Below, piece by piece: positions 21,701 through 33,769 of a stretch of 64,000 nucleotides of DNA. Numbering within the stretch: position 1 is the stretch's first letter; every line of letters begins with the position of its first letter. The stretch covers positions 1 to 64,000 of the forward strand of contig MU270130.1 in the NCBI GenBank assembly GCA_021432635.1. The letters run 5' to 3'. A program made the translations under genes and the position numbers. Source of the stretch: Thozetella sp. PMI_491 (Eukaryota > Ascomycota > Sordariomycetes > Chaetosphaeriales > Chaetosphaeriaceae). Under the pieces are notes generated by a model. That model made no database searches. It worked only from the letters and a program-made list of their open reading frames with translations, and was not told the DNA's origin.

Positions 21701-24303
21701 GGATTGCTCGGGTCGCTGGGTGGCGTCTTGCTATCCTGCGTCTGGATGGGCGTGATGTCTGCCGGATACATGGACATGATCTGATCTAAGTCTGACTGGG
21801 TGATGCCTAGCAGACTCTGGTCCGTCGCTGGCGTTTCATCCTCGACCCAGAGATATTCGAGGTGATCAAATGGCTGTGGAAGCGTACCCACTAGTGGTAT
21901 ATCATCCATCATTGGGATTTGATCGACCGAGATGCGCAGTATGCGCTTGAGATTGCCAGCCCCAGATGCCTCGCCCTTCTTCTTTGCGGTGTGGAATTGG
22001 ATGAGAGTCAAGTTGAAGCCCGCGATATTTAGCCAGAGCGTCAGCACAGAGAAGTTGCCATCGTCATTGGGATCAGTGCTGGCCCTTGTGTCGAATTCCA
22101 GCTCTGCCACGGGAGCATCTCCAGTAGCTGCGATGGCTGGATTGATGACAATCCCACCTACGAATTCGGGCAAAGCTTCTGCGGCGCCGGGCTTGATGCT
22201 CTCAGCAATATCGGCAATGGTAGATCCGGGACTCCCTAGTCGTAAAGATGCGACAAACTTGACCTGCGTGGTTGTGCCGTTGCCTTTGCCGTACACATCT
22301 GACGGGTTCTTCGGCAGCTTCTGGGCGCCGTCGGTGGGGTTTCTATCCAGGAACTCGGCTGTCGCGGTAGGCTCGTCCGCTGGGACGAGCGTGCTGACAT
22401 ATTGATAGCTCATATCAAGCTCCATAGCGCCAAGGATAAGAATACCCGTGATAATGAAAGAGGACGCGGTCTTTCCGTGGTACGTGTAGATGACATCCAT
22501 GCTCTGAAGGGTAAGTTTGTCCAGCACAGCCATGGCGCCGGCCGAGGCATCTCCTGATTCAAAAAAGGAGTGGATAAGCCCGACCGACAGGTTGTGTGCC
22601 GATCCGGTCATAATCCATGTAGCCGTATTGTCGACCTTATCGCAGTGGAGGCCAGCTGCGAAGTCGGCGGTAGGAATGATTGATGAACGGTCGCTGGGTG
22701 CCAGAGTGAAGGTGGTAGAGAGGTCGACCGAATAGGTCTTTGAGACTTGACCATCCTGGCCGTTTGGATTGCTTTGCGGAGACGTGATAGTCGCATTGAT
22801 CGAGGCCGTGTTCCAACTAAAGCCGGTGGGAGCGCCGCCCAAGTCGGGGGTCGGTTCGCTGCCATCTCGGACAACTGCGGCGGCCAATGTAAAGACAGAA
22901 TTGTACCTCGATTTGTTTTCTTCTACGTCCGCTTCGATTCGAGATAGCGAGACTTCAGCCGAGACTAGAACATGCGGGATCGGCGGCTGAGATGTAATGT
23001 CCATATCGAAGAGAGTGAAAAGGCTGACGTTGTCGCCGAATGACCCAGGGGTGTACATGTCTTTGGCAAGAATATCCGTCGCCGACAGTCTTGGATCCCA
23101 TGTCATAGCCCGTAGGTCCGATGGTCCCGGAAAATCCTTCTTAAATAGTAGCTTTCCAAAGAAGACGGACGTACGAGATTCATACGTCAAGGCCACGCAG
23201 AGCGGGTGGCTTCCAATCTTCCAAATGCTGAGGATGCCAATACCCCATTGCATCCTCTTACCGGCTTCGGCGGTAGTATCATCGGTGATCTGTATATACC
23301 ACAGGTGAAATAGGTCAAAGAGCGCGTGGAATGGGTCCTCCGTGTTGCCGTCCTGCGGAAGAATGCTTGTGTCCATATTCTGCGACGTTCCGAAGGTGCC
23401 TTCGACCATGTCACGGATGGAGCCATCTCCCATCGGTGTGATGATCAGCTTCTTGTTAGTGGGTGTCACGTCGATGTACAAGTTGAAGCCAAGTATCTGA
23501 AACCCAAAGCTAAGTGTCGTTGTGCGCACAACAGCCGAGGCATCGATGGGTGGCGTGACCGCATCGATCGTAAAGACGCTGTGCCGCGTTAAGGTGAGGG
23601 CCGCCGTCGGCGTGCTGACTGACTTGAAGGTGAAGCCACCGAACGCAGAAGTGAAATAGTCGGCGACATTCGTGAGCGCAGTAGCCACATCTTGGAGGTC
23701 GTAGGCCACTGCCGTGACGACGCTGTAGCCATCTGGCGCCGATACACACCATATCGCACTCGTTGGTTTCTTTGAGCTCATATCCCATTGCAAGGTAAAA
23801 CTCGGGTCGAGCCTTCCGTGGTCATCTCGTTTCCAGTCCGGTGCGTCGGACAGCTTCACCTGTAAGGCTCCCGTATTATCGATGGCCTTGATGAAGTCGA
23901 TGAGCGGGTTAGACGAGTTTGTGAGGTCGATGCCAAAAGCAGCGCAAACTTCGCTGGTGAACTTCACAAGTGACTCGAATTGGCCAGCATCGAGGAGCAT
24001 GATACCGGATCCGAGGTCATCGCCAGTCCAGGCATTGTTCTCGAGTGTGTTGTCCAAGTTGTCCACGCCGGGTATGGTGAAATACTTGGCGTTGCGCTCC
24101 GACGAGAAAGTAAGGTTGAGCTGTTTATCGACGATGCCCACGTTGTTGTCGGTCTTATCTGGGAGCCCATCGGTAAACTTAGCAATAGCCTCGGTCGACA
24201 TCACATCGAGCTGCTCGTTGGCCATGATCTCGGTCCACGCTCCGGTGGTGTTGATACCGACCGGCGCGGGTCCCGACGCTAGGAACTCATCTGGTGTCGG
24301 CAT
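18741..24303 (-). CDS. Giant DUF6603-like protein
   Basis: Two exons, 24303-20157 and 20089-18741, 1831 aa. The single 67-bp intron (GTGAGT donor) closes in phase. The protein is built of many beta-strand-rich Asp/Gly/Thr segments of alternating pattern, such as LSFGFQILGFNLYID and LSFSVIGFTLSIDL. A RLGFGYNYAVTMPDVSQLYEFPF-type block in the second half and a WVDFWFFGFGIDFG block near the end match my recollection of the DUF6603 family shared by fungi and some bacteria. No signal peptide, transmembrane helix or catalytic motif is evident. Function is unknown. Repeated strand-rich units suggest a large shell-like or elongated beta structure, which is inference. The exon structure is more certain than the family name. 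Confidence 0.7.
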
Positions 24304-27121
24304 ATTGATTCCACGAAGATTTCCAGTGGGGGGTAGTAATATCTGGTGGCAGATTTTCGGTCTTTGTTAGAGCCAATGCTGGCTGTGATGGGGATATCGT
24401 TCATGAGACGCCTGCAAGACGTCTGCCCCGTTACTCGTCTTCACCGGAGAGTCCAAGAGCACACAAGCGGATTGCTGGCGATGATTCTATAGACGGTTCA
24501 GTATGCTTCCCCAGAATGATCATCCACCAGAGGTAGGATACAGTGTCACTAGACGGCCCAGAGAGGGAGGGAAGCCCTTGAGGATGGCAGCGTGCCTGTT
24601 TGGTTCCACTCCCAAGACGCTCGCTTTCCCTCGATGAGCTGGAGTTACTTGCAACGTGGAAACCGGGCTGTCAAGTTTGCCGCTGTTTTCACTCTATCCC
24701 CAACTCACTGCGCAAATGGTGGGTGCGTCTCGACATACAAACCCTTTTGGCACTAGAGCTTACCTACCAATATAAGCGATTGGTCTCACTTCTTCCCAAC
24801 TCTCAGGGGTGCCGTTTGGGAGCAGGGGGTACATCTAGAGAACAGGCCCTTGTCCAGACCATGGGCTTCGGTGGATAGGGGATAGAATCGGAAAAGAGAT
24901 ATTCAGCTGCAGCTTTTCTTTCTGGCCCTGGACTGGTGATCCTCCCTGGGCGGGTTGTGGCATTCTCGAGGCGCCGAGAAGGCGTCACATGCGCCACCAA
25001 CGCCGGTAAATGGAGGGTCGCCATGTCAGCTTGCAGGAGGTGCGTTGACTTGCCGGATGCCACGATGTACGCACATTCAAGCTTTGCCCCTAGTTGCTTT
25101 GTTGGAGCAGCGGAGGAAAGCTCGGTAGCGTTGTGCTCGTGGCGTAAACAATGGCGGATGCACCTATGTTCAGCTAAGGAAAGAGGCGCGTGCTTCTATG
25201 CGCCATGCAATGCCCTCAATTCAAACTGGGTCTTACAAGCCCAGATGTACAGTACATGTGCCGGTCCAGGCGCCAAAGCAACCCGCCCATGTGCTAGTTC
25301 TTATAAGCATATGCACATTGAGCTCAGCCCTAAGGCGCCACAACGTCCCGCACAGTGCGCCTGCAACATGGTCCGGGGGTGCAGCTTCAGCTCTCCACTA
25401 GCCATGTCGGCTAACCATTCGCGTACTGACAGTTTCGCGGTGGATGCTACAGTACATGACATTGTCCCCCCGCGGACCGACTTGCCAATATGCGCGACTT
25501 TGTCTTGGTGGTAACTGCGACGCGGCATTGCTCTTGTTCTCCTAGGACTCGGTATGTCTTCTCCCCGTGCCTTAGGCTTGTCCACAACGAAAGAGTTTAG
25601 CTTTTCTAGTCGCATTTAGTAATCCCGTCTGCGGACCATATACCCCATAGTTTACGGCGGGTTATTGGCACCGGGCCAGGTGTCACTCGCCTACAATCGC
25701 TAGGCCATTCTAAATTTTCTCCTCCACTCCTCCGTCTTAAGAGGTTTGGGGTTCTCTGTCGAGATTCTTTGGGATCACATCCAGACGTATAGATGGCGAC
25801 CGGTCAGCAGCTCGATTATAGCACGGGCACGCCCGCCATCCGCTGCATGGGGGTTTTGAGACACTGCGATGTCGTAATCCGAGCATTTCCAAGATGGCAT
25901 TCCCAAGAAAGCCATGTAAGTATAGAATCTACTCTATCACCTATTCGAGGCTAAAATTACCATGAGTAACCCCGTCTAGAGGCAAGACCTATCGCTCTCC
26001 GAGCAAACACTGCAGACAAGCTAGGTAGGCAGCAACGATTCACATCCCTTACAATGTCCCTGCAGAACAAGACCCCATCTCCAGGGTGGTATTAGGCCCG
26101 CTCGGTCCAGGCTTGTCAAATGATTTGGCGGTCACCAATCTGCCTTCGGAGTCAATGATGGAACTGCTGTACCAGGCTCGCATCTGGGATTCGGTCGGCA
26201 CGACTACTTTACTAAACACAGTTGGTGAGTCTGCCGTCAGTTCCCCGCTTCAGAGCTTGTAGAAAGGTTGACAACAGGGTAGCTGATTTGTGCGCCACAG
26301 GATGCTGGAGGGGGCATCCCAGAACGACAGCGCCGGCGCAAGCTATCACATAAAAGGTTTGCAACAGATACCTATTCATGGTCAACTGTATCTTTGAGAC
26401 GCAGATAAACCCCGCAAACGAACGCTGAATCACCCCGCGTTACCCTCAATCGGATCCCGCCCATGCCGATGCCTAACCTTGATACCATCTACGAAGCGTG
26501 GGCTAACGCACGGCTCGAGTGCATAGACATGCGCATCTACGGCACCAGCGCGATCTCCCAGGACAACCTCCTAAAACCTATCGGGGGTCTCCCTCTACCA
26601 TCACAAAGGCCTCTGATGTCTTTAACACGTCGGTCCCGTCTTCGATACTTGGCACGCTAGTAGGTCGCGATGCTAAGTAGTATCCCTTTGCGGCAATCTC
26701 AGTTTGTCCTCCCCACGGCCAACACTCCTTGGTTCGGCTCGATTGCTGGGTGTTTCAAGTGCCGCCCGCAGCATAACTGCATCATCGCATTTGAGAATCG
26801 AGCTTTCTAAAATGGAGAGGCAAAGGTCAATAAGCAGGGTAACTGCGCAGAAGACTTGGCCCATGCAAAGCTCAGGGCACTCTTTCTTAACCGGACAGTT
26901 TACTCAACTACTTTACCAGTAGCGCCGACTAGTTGACACTATCCGGCTTCAATTTAACTTTTGGCTTATTTCTCGGACATATTTTCTCTCTTTGCTATAT
27001 CGGATAGAATGGCCTAGTACAATGTTCTCGTATGCAATGCCAATTCACCGCGAACGTATTTGATGCTTTGGAAGTCGTCACAATCCATTATATGAACCCA
27101 AACGCCGGAAGATAATCTCTG
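24304..27121. other. Gene-poor region, possible decayed gene
   Basis: No intact gene can be supported. A possible decayed gene lies at about 25790-26670 on the plus strand. It has an ATG at 25793 followed by an open stretch ending at a GTAAGT-like donor, a protein-like segment at about 26083-26220 ending at GTGAGT, and shifted coding-like pieces at about 26470-26660 (for example DMRIYGTSAISQ). I do not recognise the family. ORFs at 24936-25514 have no domain and atypical composition. Confidence 0.35.
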
Positions 27122-27700
27122 CTATGCTGGTGATAGAAAAATGTTAGCACTCTCGCAGTGATGTTGAATATTAGGATAAATGGGCATACACGTTGCGACC
27201 TCGTACAGTGAGATGCAAATCCTGCCATCTGAGGTGTACCATGCCAAGCCGCCAGCGCCGGGATCGCTGCCACTGTATCGCTTCCTAATAACCCAAGACT
27301 CTGGGGGAGATTGTAAGGTTAGATCGGCCAAGATAATGAGAATAGACTACGAACCGGTGGTGGTGGTGCCGTTACCGACAACAGCGCCCAGCCCCTTGCT
27401 AGTAGCATCGGCAACAATCTGGGAGGTAAACAAGTCCCCATTGTCCAGCGGCGCGGTGAGGGTGTTTCCTTCCCAGGTGACCACATGGCCAAAATCACCC
27501 AGCGCAGTTGGATCCTGGGCCTCTTCGTACCCCGCGTTGTCGGCATAATAGCCGACTTGGGATGTTGACCAGGAGCTCGTGGACCATGTTGAGCCGCAAC
27601 TGACAAGATAGATTCTCTCGACTAGGCTCCTTTCAATGACACCAGCGCTTGCCGCTGCCAAAAGGCCAAAGGAAATGACAAACCGCCAGATGGAATGCAT
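27122..27700 (-). CDS. Small secreted protein
   Basis: Two exons, 27700-27355 and 27300-27122 (174 aa); the 54-bp intron closes in phase. Residues 1-19 form a clear signal peptide (basic start, LLAAASA end). The mature part is Gly/Ser/Thr-rich with four cysteines (one in VSCGSTW, three in exon 2), aromatic-rich strands such as GYYADNAGY and GGLAWYTSDGRICISLY, and no membrane segment. This is the profile of a fungal small secreted cysteine-containing protein, perhaps wall-associated or an effector-like protein. I do not recognise a family. The following gap contains an upstream TATAAA-like stretch but nothing decisive. Confidence 0.7.
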
Positions 27701-30341
27701 GTTTTCAGACGTTTAAGATCTTTAAACGAAGCAGTTAGCTTAGCCAATTGACGAGGCTGGACAGAAGTTGAAGTATCGCTGCCTTTGTATCAAGGGAGGC
27801 GATGTTGCTAAGAGGAAGGAAACCAGCTACTTATACGTGAAGAGGTGATTCCGCTGCAGGGTCTAAAGATCTAGACCGTGGGGCTGCACCGGTTTGCTCC
27901 CCGGAAATCTAGTGCACGCCAACTTCCATAGCATTCTTAGGATGCGCCTAGTACCGCCGTGAATAGAACGCCGCATCTGATGTGGCCGTCATCCCAGTGG
28001 AGCGTGTGGATGCGAGTCGTCCAGTGAGCATCACTAGCCAGGTACGTTTCTCCATCATGCAGTGATGTTGGGGTCCATTTCCAATCGGTACCGTTATGCG
28101 CTCGGCGTGGGGGTGTGATAGTGCTTGTTATTGGATGCGTTTGGATGAGGATGGCCTTTTGCCGCGCCCTCGTCAATTTCGATTATGTGCAGGGCTCTGC
28201 GGCTACCAAATTGAACCCTCTTCGGAACCAATCGGGGTAGAGACGACCCCGGTTCTGCTTGTTTCAGGCCAATACCGGAGGCCAGTATTTGTCGAAGGAG
28301 GTCCAACGCAGGGCTGTCCGTGGGTGCATACCGCGGCGACTTAGGTTTCTGTCTTCAGTATTCCATACAGCCGACGCTGACTGCGATACCGCCTCTCCTA
28401 GCTAGTTGGCTGTGACGATGGCACCCAGTGCTTTACTACATTGTGCGTTGGTAGGAACCTGCGAAGGCGCAGCAGCCATTATTGAATTGTTGGCATCCGA
28501 ATATGGATGAATCTCAGGCAGCAGGCCCGCAAATGGGCAGACGCAGCGCGATATTCGGCCCCAGAGGCTGCAATCGAGGCTCAGATGCAAGTCATGCCAC
28601 AGTAATACGTGCCGAGAAGGCAGAATGATCCTGGGAAAGCTAGTAAGCCTACAACTCCTTTTGTTGCCAAGCAGCGACAACCGCGGTTTGCAATCCTTTA
28701 ACCGGGCAAGCGGGAGGAACTATAGAACTTGTATAACCATGAGACCTGTACGGCTGATAATATTCTCGTAAGACCATACGTACGCCACGCTCGTTGGTAC
28801 TTTCGTTATACTGCCTAATGATCAACGGGAGCTTCGCGTAGACAGATGGAACCATATTGTAGGTTGGTTTACAATTAAGAGCTGTATTGATTAATAAATT
28901 CAGAATCTGGATCTGAGGGACAAATGAGAGATGGGTTTTTTAATCCCCCCAAAAAAAGAAAGAAGCCTTAGGGTTTGCAAACTGGATCGCTTAGAAACTC
29001 ATGAGTTCTCCGTATCACGTGCTGTGAATTGCCTGCCTAGAAAAGAACGGTGTCGGCATCAGTAGAGTGGAAGCATTTCGCGGAATACCTGAAGCCGACA
29101 ACCTACTCTCACCCCTTATGGACGTGGGCGCCCAAATCCTTCCTCGTCGTCTCTTGACAATAGGGCGATACCGTAAATACCAATAGTCGTATGGGCTTCC
29201 TAGGCCGTAATTGTTCATTCTTAGTTATACTACTTCATGGCTACTTGTCTCTTTTAAGTTACTCTACTCCTAAGTGATACAGGGAGTATAGCGCCAAAAT
29301 ATATCATCAGCTAGAAAGACATGCTCTAAAGCTGGACTTATTTATGTCACAAGAGGGACTAAGATTGTGAAGGTATGAGCAGAAGCTCGAGGAAAGATGA
29401 GGGATAGGATGTATATACAATGTAGGTAAGTATTTACTCTAGCTCATTTCCTGGAGATACTAGTCTTTTATCAAGGCGCTCTCGATGGTTTACATCTACA
29501 TCTGAAGCTCCGCCTTTGCCTTGCCGGAAAGAGGGTCAGAGTGAAATTACAGGCACGGCCCACTGCTACGCAAATGTCAGCAGCATGTGCAGAACAACCC
29601 TGTTGACCGACCGCCTTAACGTAATTTTTCGTTTGGCCTTGACTGATGAGATCGCCATCCATGCAGATCTTATCTGGGATTTCAACGCGAAGGCCTCTAT
29701 TTTTTGTAGGTGTAGTGTCTTGATGTACTCGTTTATTAATTGCATGGACGTCCAAATGCCTGATTGAACAGGAACGAAGATAGAATCGGCCCGAAGATGG
29801 TGCCGTTTTATCCCCGGGGCCATACTCAACTCGCTATTCAAGCTGAGGCCTTTCCTATTATGGATGGTAGCATGGGATATGAAGCTACTTTGAACTTGTG
29901 GTACTATTTCCACAGAGAATACAGTGGTACTATGTAACCTCAATGCGGGGAGCGAGCTCTAGGTACGAGCCTACCCCAGAAGAACGCAAGCCTCATGCAG
30001 TAGATACTAACACTTGGCTTAAATAAGCCCGCGATGCATCTTGGTTGATGATGGCAATGTCGATCCGGCCATCGAAGCGGACAGCAGACCGGACAGATAG
30101 GATTAGCCATGCAACCCCTGAGGCGGTCAGAACTCTAATAGTCTACGCTATCTTCAGTACCTACCTATGCACCTGCTTTGTTAGATAAATTGATTGATTA
30201 TGGTACTAGGACGTGGGCACATCGTGAAAGCATAAGTAAGCGATACAGCGCGCGGTTTGCCAGGGATGTGGGCTCCCGGTTCTTCAGCTGTTCCTCGTGG
30301 GGATCTAACCGTCCAAGAATAGTGCCTTGCTACAGCTGACC
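27701..30341. other. Gene-poor region
   Basis: Long spacer between divergent genes, the secreted protein and the beta-mannosidase. On the minus strand at about 27937-28680 there are protein-like fragments in shifting frames (for example DGETYLASDAHW at about 28010-28050), possibly a decayed gene I cannot name. ORFs at 29471-29943 overlap each other with no domain. I see no RNA gene. Confidence 0.35.
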
Positions 30342-33219
30342 ATGCGGCTCCCTCCCTTCGCTCTATTTTTTCTTTTGGCGAAGGGACAACATATCCTGAG
30401 CTTAGGCAATCTACAATGGACAGTCAGTAATGGCGAAAACGCCACGGTTCCTGGGCAGTTTCCGTCCCAGGCACACCTAGATCTCTATGCCGCAGGAATC
30501 ATCGATGACCCACTCTACGGCTTCAACGACGTCAACGAGCTATGGGTGCAAAGGTCCAACTGGACATACAGATCAGAACCGATTGTTGCGCTGTGAGTTG
30601 GAAGTCCATGAATGGCAATGTGATGCAGAGATGCTAACATTCGAATCGCAAGGTCACAGAATAATACGATGCGGACATGGCTTGTATTCGAAGGATTAGA
30701 TACATTTGTCGAGATTCAGCTCTGCAACAAAACTGTGGCGAATGTCGCCAATCAGTTTCGCCAGTTCCATTTTGACGTCACAGAAATACTGGCTGCCTGC
30801 AAGAAATCCCCAGTCCTGAATCTAAACTTCGGCTCGGCCAGCAAGATCGTGCTCGAGATCGCCCAGAACGGCCCAGGTATAGCTCTCTACGCACCGTTCC
30901 GGTTCTTCCCTAACAGAAATAGGGTATATAAACTTTGTCAACGGCGTCAATGGGCAGGAATTTCAAGGAAAGGTTTATATGCGCAAGGAGCAGAATGACT
31001 TCGGCTGGGATTGGGCACCCCAGCTTTCCCCGGCAGGTCCATGGCGGCCGGCCCAATTCGTTGAGCTCTCAGAAGAGGCGCCGCTCTACATTCTCAACAC
31101 GCTCGTCGACATATATCGGGAGGGCCAGAGAAACAATATCTCGCCAGACCAGTCTCAACCATGGGTGTTTAACGCAAGCATTGACTTTCTCGGCACGCTT
31201 CCTAAAGGCTCGCAGATGCATTTGAACCTCGCAGACGCACAGGGAAATATTGTATATGATGGTGCTCTTGCAAACATTTCCAGGAACCATGAGACAGTGA
31301 CGGGAAATGTCGGCATCAAGTCACCGGTGGAATTATGGTGGCCGCACAACTTGGGCAACCCGACCCTTTACAGAGCAACTCTGTCGCTCCTCGATCCCCA
31401 GGGCCGCATGCTAGTTGAGGTATCGAAGCGGGTTGGGTTTCGAACCATTGTCTTGAACCTCTCACCAGTTACAGACGAAGAAATCGCGGGCGGCATCGCA
31501 CCAGGGAGCCATTGGAACTTTGAGATCAACGGATTTCCGTTCTATGCGAAAGGAAGCAACTTCATCCCGCCTGATATCTTTTGGCCCCGGGTTAACGACA
31601 CGAAAATCAGGGAGCTTTTCGATCTCGTTGTGATGGGAAATCAGAACATGCTCAGGGTTTGGTCCTCCGGGGTCTATCTCGAGGATTGGATTTATGACCT
31701 CGCGGATGAAATGGGCATTCTGCTTTGGTCCGAGTTCCAATTCTCCGATTCCGAGTATCCCGTTCTGGAGGATTATCTTGCCAATTATGAGGCAGAGGCG
31801 TACTACAATGTGCGCCGCGTCAACCACCACCCAAGCCTTGCTCTCTGGGCAGGGGGCAATGAGCTAGAGGCTATCATACTGTACTATTTCTTCGACCCGG
31901 ACGGCGATGTCTTCAAGGGATACGAGAAGGTATTCTTGGAGCTTCTTATCAAGTGTGTCTATGCAAATTCTCGGTCCATCAGCTACATTCCTTCTTCAAC
32001 GTATAATGGATACTTGGATCTTAATTTTGACTCAGTCCACCCGCAAACGCCTCGTTGGAACAACAAAACAAGCGCAGATGCACTGCACGGCGACACTGAC
32101 GTCTACAACTACGATGCTTCCCAGGCGTTTGATCTTGGAGCATATCCTATTGGTCGATTTGCCGACGAATTCGGATTCATATCGATGCCCTCCATCCACT
32201 CCTGGTCCGAGGTCCTCCCACCAAGCGAGCTCTCGTTGGACTCCCGCGGAGTTCTACATCACAACCGCCACTATCCGTTCGGAGCGACCGGCGACGAGTA
32301 TCAGCTCTCAGCTGCTGGTATGCAGTCTATGACTGACGCGGTTAAGCTCTGGTATCCACAGCCCATGGCTCAGGACCCCATAGCAAACTTCACTACGTGG
32401 TCGTGGTCCACCCAAGTCTTTCAAGCTGACTACTATGCCTCCGCCTTAGCCTTCTACCGACGTGGCTCTGGAATGCGGGAGCGCCAGCTCGGGTGCTTGT
32501 ATTGGCAACTCGAAGATCTGTGGGTCGCACCGACATGGTCTACTATTGAGGCTAGTGGGCGGCCGAAAATATCGTACTACGCTGCAAAGGATACCTACAA
32601 ACCCGTCATTATCCGCCCATTCTATGACACCAGCACAGACTCCTTAGAGGCGTGGGTGGTGTCAGACTTAGCCCAATCTGTTTTCGGAAATGCCAGCTTT
32701 GCCTGGACTGACTGGGAGGGGAACGCTCTGCCGATACGGCCGCCCAAGCCACTTCGGCCAATGTGCGGTCGACCGGGGCAGTTTCGCGTGAAGTTTGAAG
32801 TAGGTCCTATCAACGCCACGCAAGTCCTTTCTTGGCCGAACGTTACGCAGAGCTTGTCACCTAGCACTGCCGCCGATGCCCTTCTCCGCCTTTCCGTGGC
32901 CACTACCGACGGGCAAACCCACTCCAGCTATTTCCACCCCGCGACGCTGACGGCAAGCCACATCCGCGACCCTGGTCTAACGCTGGAAATTAAAGGCCTA
33001 GCACAATTCTCTGTGACGTCTACGAAAGGTATCAGTGCATGGGTGTGGCTCGATCATCCGTCGTCCGTTCGAGGCTTCTTTGATGACAACGGGTTTTGGC
33101 TGGGAAGAAATGAAAGCCGTACGGTGAACTTCAACGTATGGAACGATTGGACTGAGGATGGCTCTTGGGTACATGGAGTGACTATCCGATCTATCTATAA
33201 TAACACGGTAGATGCCTGA
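30342..33219 (+). CDS. mndA: Secreted beta-mannosidase, GH2
   Basis: Exons 30342-30592, 30653-30876, 30923-33219 (923 aa, phases close; introns 60 and 46 bp). The hydrophobic N-terminus (MRLPPFALFFLLAKG) is a signal peptide. GH2 landmarks run in order: LYGFNDVNELWVQRSNW, YMRKEQNDFGWDWAP, PVELWWPHNLG, KGSNFIPPDIFWPR, the acid/base in WAGGNELE (Glu472) and the nucleophile in FADEFGFIS (Glu574). Length and N-glycosylation sites fit fungal beta-mannosidase A. It removes terminal beta-1,4-mannosyl units from manno-oligosaccharides outside the cell. The next gene is a convergent, also secreted, flavo-oxidase. The symbol is by family resemblance. Confidence 0.92.
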
Positions 33220-33769
33220 AGGATGAAGCTCAGACTACTGGCCTCAACCGCTACCGTCGTTCAAAGCTTCGAGAATCGTCTGACTTTCGGTGACACTATC
33301 CCAGAAATTGCTCGCAGTGTAATTAATGGCTTTCATCTTTTCCACGACAGGGTACTGCTACGATCGTTGGATCAATGTTTCTGTAGGTGCATACAAGGGG
33401 ACTGAAAGTCGATCTCATTAGCTTTGGTCATACATAGAGCGTTCTCCTGCGCACTGTATTATCCCAGTTGAAGTTATCTGGTCGAATTTCCAAGATTGAA
33501 GTGCCGAGATATCCGTGAATCCGTTAATACAGACATGGTGCATCCTAGGCAGTCTAAACAGTACTGCTACACAGTAGCATTTAGTTCCCCTTGGTCCCTT
33601 AGGGCTGCATTCAAAGTAGACAGTCAAGTCTTATCTTGCGTTCCACGACGCAATACCTCGTGGAAGAAAGCTCCTCATGGGGTCATACACAAATTTACAA
33701 GGGCTAGCATAAGCACCTTTACTAATAATTCCAATGCAAGATATTCTACCGCGTGTCGGGTAAGGACAT
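33220..33769. other. Intergenic between convergent 3' ends
   Basis: The 3' ends of the beta-mannosidase and the flavo-oxidase face each other here. No gene is seen; the terminators must lie in this 550 bp but no specific signal stands out. Confidence 0.4.

Noticed and set aside
24936-25514. 192-aa open frame on the plus strand
   Set aside because: Cys/Ser/Ala-rich with no domain, no splice context, and an overlapping open frame on the other strand.
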